Positions 35,047-43,113 of a stretch of DNA of 64,000 nt are shown piece by piece. The position numbers were made by a program, and so were the translations under genes. Numbering within the stretch: the first letter of the stretch is position 1; the number at the start of each line of letters is the position of its first letter. Source of the DNA: Pseudonocardiales bacterium (GTDB lineage: Bacteria; Actinomycetota; Actinomycetes; Mycobacteriales; Pseudonocardiaceae); contig JAFAWY010000117.1 in the NCBI GenBank assembly GCA_019241525.1, positions 42,970 to 106,969 on the forward strand, written 5' to 3'. Below the pieces are notes generated by a model that searched no databases, was not told the origin of the DNA, and saw only the letters and a program-made list of their open reading frames with translations.

Positions 35047-35688
35047 ATGAGTGCGACTGCTGCGGCCCGGCCTGTCGAGCCCGAGGTCCGCAGCGACACC
35101 AGCCCGTCAGACGTGGCGGCGTTGGGGCGTTCGAGCCGGGTGCTGCTCACCGGGGTGGCTATGGCCATTCCGCAGAACCTTCCGTTCGACGAGTGGGTAC
35201 GAGCCGGGCGCCGGCTGTCCGGGATCGTGGACTCCTCGTCGTGGTGGCTGGGGGACTGGCTGGTGCATGGCAAGCGGCACTTTGCCGACCGCTATCAGGT
35301 GGCGATTCGGACGGCCGGATTGCGGTACCAGACGCTGCGCAACTATGCGTGGGTGTGCCGCCGTTTCGATATTGAGCGACGCCGGGCGGGGTTGACGTTC
35401 CAACATCACGCCGAGGTGGCATCGTTGCCGCAGGACGACCAGGACCGGTGGCTGAACGCTGCGGAGCAGGGCAAGTGGAGCACCAAGCAGTTGCGGACGC
35501 GGCTGCAGGCCGGCGGCGTCGCGCGGTCTGCGACGCCGCCAGGGCCGCGTCCGGTGGCGATGCCGCGGATCGAGGTCGCCGATGGCCGTCTGGGGTGGTG
35601 GCGTTCGGCCGCCGACCGGGCGGGGGTGCCGTTCAACATGTGGGTGACGTTGATACTTGACCGTGCTGCCGACGATGTGCTCGGTTGA
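35047..35688 (+). CDS. LmbU-family transcriptional regulator, copy 2
   Basis: A 213-residue paralogue of the LmbU-like protein 1 kb to the left. The core WWLGDWLVHGKRHFADRYQ and YQTLRNYAWVCRRFDIERRR, LTFQHHAEVASLP, WLNAAEQGKWSTKQLRTRL aligns residue by residue with copy 1. So does the C-terminal block WWRSAADRAGVPFNMWVTLILDRAADD. The start at 35047 follows AGGGAACGGAA; upstream frame to 34990 is low-complexity and unlikely. The two copies differ in base composition, copy 2 being higher in GC like the biosynthetic genes. Two LmbU-type activators beside one cluster is unusual. Confidence 0.87.
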   Translation: MSATAAARPVEPEVRSDTSPSDVAALGRSSRVLLTGVAMAIPQNLPFDEWVRAGRRLSGIVDSSSWWLGDWLVHGKRHFADRYQVAIRTAGLRYQTLRNYAWVCRRFDIERRRAGLTFQHHAEVASLPQDDQDRWLNAAEQGKWSTKQLRTRLQAGGVARSATPPGPRPVAMPRIEVADGRLGWWRSAADRAGVPFNMWVTLILDRAADDVLG

Positions 35689-36033
35689 GAGGATTGTGGA
35701 GCGGCTCGGCCAGATCAACGTCCGGGGTTCGGCGGCACGTGGATCGAGTGCGCTGGCGCAGCGTCCGCCGATCCGAGACGTCACTTCTCCCCCTTCGCGT
35801 TCACCGGAGCTATGACGATTGGCGACGGATCACGCCCGCGGCCGTCACGTGCGAACCGTTTGCCGTCTGTGTCGCGGTTCGGGGCTCGGTCTGGGTGGCT
35901 CTGCGGATCGAGAGCCAGGCGAGTGCCCGTCGGTCCACCCCTGATCGGGCAAAGGGCCGGCGGCGCCCAGCAGTCCTCTACTCGGTGACCTACGGATTCT
36001 GCCGTCATGCCTGCCCATGAACTGGAAACCGGG
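35689..36033. other. Intergenic region between LmbU copy 2 and the SDR gene
   Basis: These 345 bases separate convergent genes. Short frames exist but none is supported. No strong hairpin was identified. Confidence 0.4.
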
Positions 36034-36807
36034 TCACAGGCTGGGGACCAGGCCACCGTCGCAGCGCAGCGCGGTCCCGGTGATGTAGGACGCCGGGGCG
36101 CTGCAGAGGAAGGCGGCGGCTGCGGCGAACTCAGAGGGACGTCCGTAGCGGCGCAAGGGAATGGTGGCAACCGATGCCTGCACCACCTCGGCAAGGGTAC
36201 GACCGGTGCGTTCGGCGTTCGCAGCGTCGACCGCGGCGGTGCGGTCGGTTTCGATGCGGCCTGGCAGGAGCAGGTTGACCGTCACGCCGTCCGCGGCGAC
36301 CTCGGCGGCCAGTGTCTTGAGGTAGCCGGCGAGTGCGGCGCGGCCGACGTTGGACAGTGCGAGGTTCGGCAGGGGCGCGACGATCCCACTGGAGCCGACC
36401 GCCAGGATCCGGCCCCAGCCACGTTCCCGCATGGTCGGCAGCGTCAACGCGACCAGCCGGATGTGCTGGCGCAGCGTCGCGTCGAGCGCGGCGTCGATGT
36501 CGGCGACATCGACTGCGGCGGCCGGGCCGGGCCGGGGACCGGGCCCGTTAAGGACGACGATATCGGGCGCGCCGAAGGCGGCGACCGTCGCCGCGAGGAG
36601 TTCGGCCGGGCCGTCCTCGGTAAGGAGATCCACCTCGACGCCGACAGCGCTGGGGAGTTCCGCGGCGATCTCCTGAGCCCGGTGGCCCCGCCGGCCGCAG
36701 ACCACCGTGTGAGCTCCTTCGGCGGCCAGCGCCCGGGCGATGGCTTCGCCGATGCCTCCTGTCGAGGAGCAGACGAGTGCGCTGCGTCCTGCGAGACCGA
36801 AGTCCAT
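36034..36807 (-). CDS. Short-chain dehydrogenase/reductase lacking the catalytic Tyr
   Basis: A 257-residue classical-type SDR starting at 36807 with GGAGG upstream. The nucleotide-binding region is ALVCSSTGGIGEAIARALAAEGA, followed by VVLNGPGPRPG in place of the usual NNAG. At the active site the family Ser is present (AVGSSGIV), but the Y-x3-K block is replaced by NLALSNVGRAALAGYLKTL, with Ser/Val and Arg where Tyr and Lys should be. The rest (NLLLPGRIETDR, RYGRPSEFAAAAAFLCSAPASYITGTALRCDGG) is standard. It belongs to a known divergent SDR subgroup, whose members may use other residues or be non-reductive. It lies at the left end of the biosynthetic cluster. Confidence 0.87.
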   Translation of the reverse strand: MDFGLAGRSALVCSSTGGIGEAIARALAAEGAHTVVCGRRGHRAQEIAAELPSAVGVEVDLLTEDGPAELLAATVAAFGAPDIVVLNGPGPRPGPAAAVDVADIDAALDATLRQHIRLVALTLPTMRERGWGRILAVGSSGIVAPLPNLALSNVGRAALAGYLKTLAAEVAADGVTVNLLLPGRIETDRTAAVDAANAERTGRTLAEVVQASVATIPLRRYGRPSEFAAAAAFLCSAPASYITGTALRCDGGLVPSL

Positions 36808-37106
36808 GAGGGTACCTCCAGTAGGTGTGGTGTCGCGGCGGTGCGCACACCGCAACGCTCGGCCGCCGTCTCGGACACTGCGGCGATGGGGGTGTCACGT
36901 GGTCGTGGTCCACGGGAGCAGGGCAGGTTCCGAGGGGTGTCCGTTTGCGCCTGCCGCGCCTCGCGCGGCTCCCCGGCCCAATCGGCGTCGATGTGACTAA
37001 AGCCGTGACGACCGAGCCGATGTCGCCCACGAGGAGTGCCACTCAGAGCACGGCCGGAGATGGGACCAGTCGTCGCCAGCACGCAAGACGGTGATCGCCC
37101 CGAACT

Positions 37107-38069
37107 CTAGCCGGCGCACACCGGGTCCCGGGCGGATCGCCTGCGGAACGGTGTGATCCCGACGACCGCGAAAAGCGCGCCGCCTAGCATGATCACCGTG
37201 CCAACAAGTTGCAGGCCCGTGAAGGATTCGCCGAGGAACACGGCCGAGAAGAAAGCACCGACGACCGGCACGATGAACATCATGATCGTTGCAGTGGAGG
37301 GACTCACGCTGCGCAGGCCGCGGTAGTAGAGCAGGTACGCGAGGGCGGTCGGCCCGACGGCGAGGAACACGACATTGGCCCACGCGAGGCTCGACACGGC
37401 CTGCCACGACATGGCGCCGGCCGCGGGCACGGCGAGCACGATGAGGCCCAACGCCCCGACCCCGGTGCCGCACGCCGTGGCCCGCAGCGGGTCCACCCCG
37501 GACAGCAAGGACTTCGACAGGATGCTGTAGGCCGCCCAGCAGCCGGCTCCCACCACGAACACAAGGTCACCGAGCAGCCGGGTGGATCCAGCCGCTTCTC
37601 CACCGATTCCCAGGAAGAAGACGAGCGCTCCGAGCACACCGACGGCGAGCCCGACGATCCGCGTCCACGAGGTCTTCTCCCTGCCAAGCAGGATCAGGCT
37701 GGCGGTCGTCAGGATCGGGCTCAGCACGGGCACGATGATGCTGCCGTCGAGCGAGGGGGCCAGAGACAGGCCCCAGAAAAAGAACACGTTGTAGGCCAGG
37801 ACCCCGAGCAGTCCGACCAGCCCCGCGCGAACGGCCGTGGCGCGCCCGAGCGGGCGCGATCGTCCGCGGAGCACCGTGGCCAGGATGATCAGCAGGAGAC
37901 CGCCGCCCGCGAACCGCAGAGCCGCAGCCACTTCGTGCGGCATCTTGCCCACGACGACCTTGGAGCTGGCAAAGGCGCTGCCGAACATCACCATTGTGGC
38001 GAGGAGGTTGAGGTAGGGGACAGCGGCGGAGGTGGCCGCCGTGCCCGGACGGGACACAACGCCCGTCAT
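37107..38069 (-). CDS. EamA/DMT-superfamily transporter
   Basis: A 320-residue, ten-span membrane protein of the drug/metabolite transporter superfamily, with two EamA repeats (about residues 20-150 and 165-300). Blocks include YLNLLATMVMFGSAFASSKV at the start of the first repeat and AYLLYYRGLRSVSPSTATIMMFIVPVVGAFFSAVFLGE in the second. It probably exports a metabolite or precursor from the cytoplasm, here the cluster product. Its ATG overlaps the stop of the DUF2000 gene by four bases (ATGA), so the two are coupled. Confidence 0.9.
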   Translation of the reverse strand: MTGVVSRPGTAATSAAVPYLNLLATMVMFGSAFASSKVVVGKMPHEVAAALRFAGGGLLLIILATVLRGRSRPLGRATAVRAGLVGLLGVLAYNVFFFWGLSLAPSLDGSIIVPVLSPILTTASLILLGREKTSWTRIVGLAVGVLGALVFFLGIGGEAAGSTRLLGDLVFVVGAGCWAAYSILSKSLLSGVDPLRATACGTGVGALGLIVLAVPAAGAMSWQAVSSLAWANVVFLAVGPTALAYLLYYRGLRSVSPSTATIMMFIVPVVGAFFSAVFLGESFTGLQLVGTVIMLGGALFAVVGITPFRRRSARDPVCAG

Positions 38070-38503
38070 CGGTACATCACTGCTCCCTTGACAATTTTGT
38101 CGACCTGGTTCCTCGCGCCGTGCATCGCGACTCCGACGAGATCGAGCTTTTCGGTCTCCACAGCTCGGACGGCGGCGCGATTGTCGGCATCGTTGCCCGT
38201 AGCAAACAGATGTGATGTGAAGATTGAAATTGGCATATCGCGCGCGACCGCCCGGCTGTGCGCCGCAGACAGCACCTCGGCGGTCGCGCTGAAAACCAGA
38301 ACCGGCTGGCGAAACATCGGCAGGTACCTGAGCCCGTCGGCGTCACGATATTCCTGCCCGATGAGATCGGGCTCGACACTCGGCAAGCCGCTCACGAGAA
38401 AGGCGGTGACGTTGACGGCCTGCCAGTTCTCGAGGTCGTCGCGCAATATGACCGCAATCTTCGTCTTGGGTCGCTCGGGAATCTCGTGGTGTTCGCTTTC
38501 CAT
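38066..38503 (-). CDS. DUF2000-family protein
   Basis: A 145-residue protein matching the DUF2000 pattern: TKIAVILRDDLENWQAVNVTAFLVSGL at the start, PVLVFSATAEVL in the middle and MPISIFTSHLFATGNDADNRAAVRAV followed by LDLVGVAMHGARNQVDKIVKG. The fold resembles peptidyl-tRNA hydrolase type 2. The activity is unknown, though members appear in biosynthetic clusters. It is coupled to the EamA gene by an overlapping start and lies 224 bases from the PP-loop ATPase gene upstream. The start at 38503 has only a weak ribosome-binding site (AGAG). Confidence 0.75.
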   Translation of the reverse strand: MESEHHEIPERPKTKIAVILRDDLENWQAVNVTAFLVSGLPSVEPDLIGQEYRDADGLRYLPMFRQPVLVFSATAEVLSAAHSRAVARDMPISIFTSHLFATGNDADNRAAVRAVETEKLDLVGVAMHGARNQVDKIVKGAVMYR

Positions 38504-38727
38504 AGTTCTGGGACTCTACTTGATCACTTGGTGACGTGATCGCAGCAAGTTAGGCTGAGCGCGGCGGCGGCGTGACGAACCCATGACGGATAGTTCAGGT
38601 GTGTCGGTCGTGAGTGTGGGATCCTGGGCAGGCAATGCTCTTCCACAGTGCCATGCTCGATGCCCGGCACGAGACCGAATACCCAGCGGGGTGCGGCTGA
38701 ACCCGGCGGATGAGCCGCTGGCATGCA

Positions 38728-40200
38728 CTATCGACCGGAGACCCTGTCCAGTACTTCCTCGCCCTCGGGGTTGCGCTTGGCCCTGATCGCCTCTTGGTGC
38801 GGGTCGCTGACCATGACCCGTGGGAGCAGTCCGGGCTGGGTGGACATTTGCGCGAACGGCGACCACAGCGGGCCGTTGTAGAGCGCCCGCAGATCAGTGA
38901 CGCTCAGTCCGCTGATCCGCTCCAGGCGGGCCGCGAGCGCCTGGTCCTCGGTCCCGGCCAGCAGGGCTCGGATCCGGTCTTCGTCCACCAGCAGTTCGGG
39001 GAACTCCCCGGCGAGGTAGTCGTGCAGGTTCACGGCGCCTGCGGCGAAGGGCGAATACACCATGCAGACCAGCTGGGTGGTGTCCAGCCCGAATGCTTCC
39101 TCCCCGTACCGGGTCGCGGCCTCGCGCATCGACTCGACGCCGGCGTCGGTGCGGTAGCGATCCCGCATCTGCTCGATGAGGTGTGCCGGGAAATCCTTGC
39201 GGCGCATGAGCTCGATCGCGAAGTCCACGTACTGGGCGATGCCCTCGCGGTAGGAACGCTTGTACACCTGCTCGGTCCTCAGCCCGCGCAGGTGGGCCAT
39301 GAGCGCAGGATTCGCGCAGTCGGACTCAGTGAAGTTGAACGCGATCTCGTCGAAGACGAAGCCGAGGAAGTCGGTCAAGAGACTCCAGTGGGCCCCTGAG
39401 GCGTAGCTCGTATGGTTGTAGATCGAAAAGAACGCAAGGTGGTCGGAGATGTCCGAGGTGACCCCGCGCTCTTTGACCCGCTCCACATTCTCTGACCCGT
39501 GGATTTCCTCGAAGTACGCCTGCGCCAGCCCGTCGAGCGTCTCGAGCGTGCCCTTGAACCCCTTCCTGCTATCCGCAGGCTTCTGGCCGGCGCCACGCGC
39601 CAGGCGGCGGATCCACAGGGCGTAGTCGCGCTGCTCATTCGGGGAGTCCCCGGTGATGATCAGGTCGACGCCGCCGTTGTAGCGGGCCGCAACGCCGAAG
39701 GAGTTCGCCACGTTGAGGTTGCAGGCATAGCAGAAGGTGGATCGCCCGTCACCGTAGGTGCGATGCCCGGACATGAGCAGGTCGATCCGGTTGAACTCGA
39801 CGAGCTTGTGCGGCACGCGCAAGTCACGCGCGAAGGGCCGCACTCGGTCGCCCGCTACGAGCAGCAGCTCGGCGTCGGGATCGTCGTAGAGACCCAGCGC
39901 GCGATACGTACGGTCGATGTTCAGCATCACCGGGTACGGCATTCCGGAGTGCTGCATGGTCACCAGGCGCAGCCGGAAGGTCTCGCCGTGCCGTTCGGCG
40001 AGAGCCAGGTGAACGGCTCGCACGAACGCGACTGCATACGCGCTGTCCTTGCCGCCGCCATAGGCGACCATCACGGTGTTCCGACCGAGTTCGTCTTGTC
40101 GCGGTAAGGCGTTGTACAGCCTCGTGGCGCACTCTTCGACTGCGGGCACGTCCTCCTCCGGGAGAGCTGCCCGCAGGTCATCCAGCATTGTCGTCTGCAT
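38728..40200 (-). CDS. PP-loop (N-type) ATP pyrophosphatase
   Basis: Read from 40200, where AGGAAGGGG lies four bases upstream, the protein has 490 residues; the longer frame to 40281 is less likely. The PP-loop is YGGGKDS at 47-53 in VMVAYGGGKDSAYAV. A Cys pair follows, C157 and C160 in STFCYACN, then VDLIITGDSPNEQRDY and LTDFLGFVFDEIAFNFTESDC. This is the adenine-nucleotide alpha-hydrolase fold of enzymes that adenylate a carboxylate, carbonyl or tRNA before attack by N or S. The C-terminal half (from about 300) is unassigned. It does not match a standard NAD synthetase, TtcA or asparagine synthetase. Cluster context suggests a carboxylate- or carbonyl-activating step in assembly of the product. 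Confidence 0.72.
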   Translation of the reverse strand: MQTTMLDDLRAALPEEDVPAVEECATRLYNALPRQDELGRNTVMVAYGGGKDSAYAVAFVRAVHLALAERHGETFRLRLVTMQHSGMPYPVMLNIDRTYRALGLYDDPDAELLLVAGDRVRPFARDLRVPHKLVEFNRIDLLMSGHRTYGDGRSTFCYACNLNVANSFGVAARYNGGVDLIITGDSPNEQRDYALWIRRLARGAGQKPADSRKGFKGTLETLDGLAQAYFEEIHGSENVERVKERGVTSDISDHLAFFSIYNHTSYASGAHWSLLTDFLGFVFDEIAFNFTESDCANPALMAHLRGLRTEQVYKRSYREGIAQYVDFAIELMRRKDFPAHLIEQMRDRYRTDAGVESMREAATRYGEEAFGLDTTQLVCMVYSPFAAGAVNLHDYLAGEFPELLVDEDRIRALLAGTEDQALAARLERISGLSVTDLRALYNGPLWSPFAQMSTQPGLLPRVMVSDPHQEAIRAKRNPEGEEVLDRVSGR

Positions 40201-41092
40201 TCGACCCCTTCCTGGCGTCGCCGGTGCCGACGCAGCCCGACTCCAGTCGTCGAAGCCTCGATCGCTGAAGCCTATCTTCATGAAATGAATGAATCGAACA
40301 GCACTTGCTGTTCACAACGGAGCTCACCGATATCGACCTTTACGGCTACGCTGCCAGTCGAGTCTCCGTATCCCCTGCTTCTGGTCAACAAAATCAAACC
40401 GTCGGGGGATTGCGCAGGAAATTGAGCACGGCACTCCCCTCTGCGGCACAAAGCTAGCGGGCCTGAACAGTGCGGCGCAAGAACGTGAGTCGCTCAGGAA
40501 ATCTTCACCGGCGAGTGCCCCGGGCCGCCGCCGTGTGTCCTGGCGCCAGGACACGCACGGTGGGGTGAGCCCACAGGCAGTGCCTCGCGTCGGGCTTTGA
40601 ACTGGACAGACACTAACTTGAAGATCGCCAGGTGGGTACCCGACGACGACTGACGGAAGGGGAGGAAGCGGCGAACGACATTGCACTTCATTGCAACTCG
40701 AAGCAATCACGTGCTAAGTAATTTAACGCCGCTTCGATCGACCAGAAAGTGGTCGATTCGCGGAAGCATCGGAACGACTGCTAAGCGAGAAACGTAGACC
40801 CACTAGACTGTTCGAGAGGGTCGGCGTACGTTTAATGGTGGGCCCCTCCGAGAACTGTGAGCGAAGACGTCCGGCGGATGTCTCCGAGCCTCTCGGTCTC
40901 GTCACGACGTACGACTGATCCGGTCGACGTGACGATTCGACTCAACAGGCGGCGCGATACTCCGGTCGGCTCCGCATGTGAAATGCCGTCGGTGTGATCG
41001 ATGGGTGACGGGCAGTCGCATCACCGTCGATGCGGTGCTTGCGAATCACGACCGAACCAATCCCGAAATCGCTCCGATTCTGAGGATGGGAT
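40201..41092. other. Divergent intergenic region of the biosynthetic cluster
   Basis: Nearly 900 bases without a supported gene lie between the minus-strand PP-loop gene and the plus-strand aldolase gene. Open frames across it have no domains. It contains a perfect 20-bp palindrome, listed separately, and should hold the promoters of both arms of the cluster. Confidence 0.55.
40535..40554. promoter_or_regulatory. Perfect 20-bp palindrome, candidate operator
   Basis: GTGTCCTGGCGCCAGGACAC is fully self-complementary with no spacer. It lies about 335 bases upstream of the PP-loop start and 540 upstream of the aldolase start, in the divergent region. Symmetry and position suggest a dimeric regulator site for the cluster. 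The cognate regulator is not shown by the sequence; the two LmbU proteins are candidates. Confidence 0.6.
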
Positions 41093-42133
41093 ATGTCCGC
41101 AGTACACAACCCGCTGTTTGACCCGCTGACCATCGAACTGCTCGATGCTACGCTGCGCGATGGTTCGTACGCAGTCGACTTTCAGTTCGATGAGAAGTTC
41201 GTCGTCGAACTGCTCGGCCGGCTGAACGAAACACCGATCGGGAAGATCGAGATCGGGCACGGTCTCGGCTTCGAGGCCGAACGGTCCGGGATCCGGCCGT
41301 GCAACATTGATCTCCGTCGGTGGTGCGAGATCGCGCGATCGGAGCTCTCCACTTCGTCGTGGGGCATGTTCGCCCAACCCAGGTTCAGTCGGCTGTCGAC
41401 CCTCGAAGAGCTGTGTAGCCAAGGCATGTCGTTCGTGCGCATCGGCATGGAGGCCGAGCGGGTCCCGGAGAACCTCGACTACATCGAGCGCGCGACCGAG
41501 ATCTGCGGGCAGGTCTATCTGAACCTCATGAAGTCGAGCGCCACGCCATATGTGCAGCTGCCGCGCCTGCTGAGCGACGTCACCCCCGCAGTCGCCGGTC
41601 TGTACATCGTGGACTCCTACGGCTCGATGCTTCCCAGCGACCTCCACCGATATGTGACCGTCGCGAAGCAGTGCTTTCCCGTGATCGGATTCCACGGTCA
41701 CGACAACCTCGGTATGGCGAACGCGAACAGCATCGCGGCGCTCGAAGCGGGCGCCTCGATCGTCGACGGCACGCTCAACGGCATCGGTCGGGGTGCCGGC
41801 AATGCCGAGACCGAATCGCTGGCCAGCATTTTCAAGATTGTCTGGGATGACCGGTACGACTATAAGGAGCTGGCCAAGCTGGCGGAATTCTGTCGCAGCG
41901 GCATGGACGTCATTCCAGAGGACCGCAACATGCAGGTCCTGGGCGGCGTGATCGGGATCCATTCCGAATTCTTCCCGCTGGTCGAGCAGCTGTGCGCCGA
42001 GTTCACCGTGGACGCTGCCTCGGTAATGGAGACGGCCGTCGAACTGGCACCGCAGAACCCGAACAAGACCCACATCCGCACCGCAGCGCAACGGATCGCC
42101 GGGCGCACCAATGCTGCCGCGGTAGCTCGCTGA
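41093..42133 (+). CDS. DRE-TIM aldolase, DmpG/HMG-CoA-lyase-like
   Basis: A 346-residue TIM-barrel protein starting after GAGGATGGG. The DRE-type motif is ELLDATLRDGSYAVDFQF (R22, D23), and the metal-binding HxH is H201/H203 in GFHGHDNLGMANANS, followed by IVDGTLNGIGRGAGNAETE. This is the layout of 4-hydroxy-2-oxovalerate aldolases and HMG-CoA lyases, which make or break a C-C bond between a 2-oxo acid enolate and an aldehyde or acyl group. No acylating aldehyde dehydrogenase (DmpF) is adjacent, so it is not a degradative meta-cleavage gene pair. It is followed 25 bases later by a FAH-family gene. Together they may make and dehydrate a 4-hydroxy-2-oxo acid, by inference. Confidence 0.85.
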   Translation: MSAVHNPLFDPLTIELLDATLRDGSYAVDFQFDEKFVVELLGRLNETPIGKIEIGHGLGFEAERSGIRPCNIDLRRWCEIARSELSTSSWGMFAQPRFSRLSTLEELCSQGMSFVRIGMEAERVPENLDYIERATEICGQVYLNLMKSSATPYVQLPRLLSDVTPAVAGLYIVDSYGSMLPSDLHRYVTVAKQCFPVIGFHGHDNLGMANANSIAALEAGASIVDGTLNGIGRGAGNAETESLASIFKIVWDDRYDYKELAKLAEFCRSGMDVIPEDRNMQVLGGVIGIHSEFFPLVEQLCAEFTVDAASVMETAVELAPQNPNKTHIRTAAQRIAGRTNAAAVAR

Positions 42134-42158
42134 CCGACGCGAGAGGGGAGAGGACGCA

Positions 42159-42998
42159 GTGAGACTAGCGCGGTTTACGACCGGAGACGGCTACCGCATC
42201 GTGGCCAGCCACGGCGGCGTCTGGGTGCCGCTATCAGGCATCGCGGAGTACGAGGCTCCGACCCGGCTCACCGACCTGGTGGGCGAGGACCGGAGAACCG
42301 AGCTCGCAGCCCGGATCGGTTCCCTCGCAGCCGCCGACCTGACCGACGTCCGGCTCGACAATGCTGCGGCGATCGTCGGCGACGGCGACGACGTCTGGGG
42401 AGCCGGCCTGAACTACCGAGGCCACTGCGATGATCTGGAGGCCGAGCAGCCCGCGTCCGGCCCCGGCTCGTACCTGAGGCCGAGCAGCTGCCTGATCGGC
42501 AACGGGCAGGATATCGAGCTGCCATCGCAAAGCAAGCGGGTGACCGCTGAAGCGGAATTAGGGCTCGTTATCGGGACGGAATGCAAGAATGTGCGGCGCG
42601 ACGCATGGCGATCGGTCGTCGCGGGGGTCACCGCGGTTCTCGACATGACCGCCGAAGACGTTGTCCGTGAGAATCCCCGCTATATTCCTTGGGCCAAGGG
42701 TTTCGACACGTTCTGCAGTGTGGGTCCGCAGTTGGTGACCATGGACGAGTTCGAGGAGCCTGGTCTGGAGTCAGTGCGCGTGTCGACGGTGCGCAACGGC
42801 GAGACCATCGCCTCGGCGCGCGTCTCCGACATGCGGTACGACCTGGGATACCTGATCGAGTACTTCACGGCCGGTCGAACCCTTGCTCCCGGCACCGTCA
42901 TCTGCACGGGGACGCCGGGAGCCGCGGTGATCAGTCCAGGGGACTCGATCCGCGCCGTGGTGGAGGGCGTCGGCACCCTCGCTCACATGGTGAGGTAG
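42159..42998 (+). CDS. Fumarylacetoacetate hydrolase-family enzyme
   Basis: A 279-residue FAH-family protein starting at GTG with GAGAGGGGAGAGG upstream. After an N-terminal domain (to about 85), the catalytic part has the metal-binding block VTAEAELGLVIGTECKNV, the loop VAGVTAVLDMTAEDVVREN and the typical IPWAKGFDTFCSVGPQLV, ending in ICTGTPGAAVISPGDSIRAVVEGVGTL. Members hydrolyse, decarboxylate or isomerise/dehydrate 2-oxo-4-enoic acids in a Mg-dependent way. Here it could act on the 2-oxo acid made by the aldolase immediately upstream. It sits in a probable operon of five plus-strand genes reaching to the thioesterase. Confidence 0.87.
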   Translation: MRLARFTTGDGYRIVASHGGVWVPLSGIAEYEAPTRLTDLVGEDRRTELAARIGSLAAADLTDVRLDNAAAIVGDGDDVWGAGLNYRGHCDDLEAEQPASGPGSYLRPSSCLIGNGQDIELPSQSKRVTAEAELGLVIGTECKNVRRDAWRSVVAGVTAVLDMTAEDVVRENPRYIPWAKGFDTFCSVGPQLVTMDEFEEPGLESVRVSTVRNGETIASARVSDMRYDLGYLIEYFTAGRTLAPGTVICTGTPGAAVISPGDSIRAVVEGVGTLAHMVR

Positions 42999-43113
42999 CG
43001 CAATTCACAACCGCGCCGGGGCTTTTCCCGCATTCGGCGCGGAGGACGCGCGAATGGCCCGGTCCGGGGCTGAATGTTGCTGTATTGGATGACCAGCATC
43101 AAGGGGCGAACAC

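Noticed and set aside
37209..38534. Plus-strand frame of 441 codons
   Set aside because: Antisense to the EamA and DUF2000 genes, rich in Asp/Glu/Arg/His without hydrophobic core, hence a shadow.
41021..42091. Minus-strand frame of 356 codons
   Set aside because: Antisense to the aldolase gene with its HxH motif, composition typical of complement frames.
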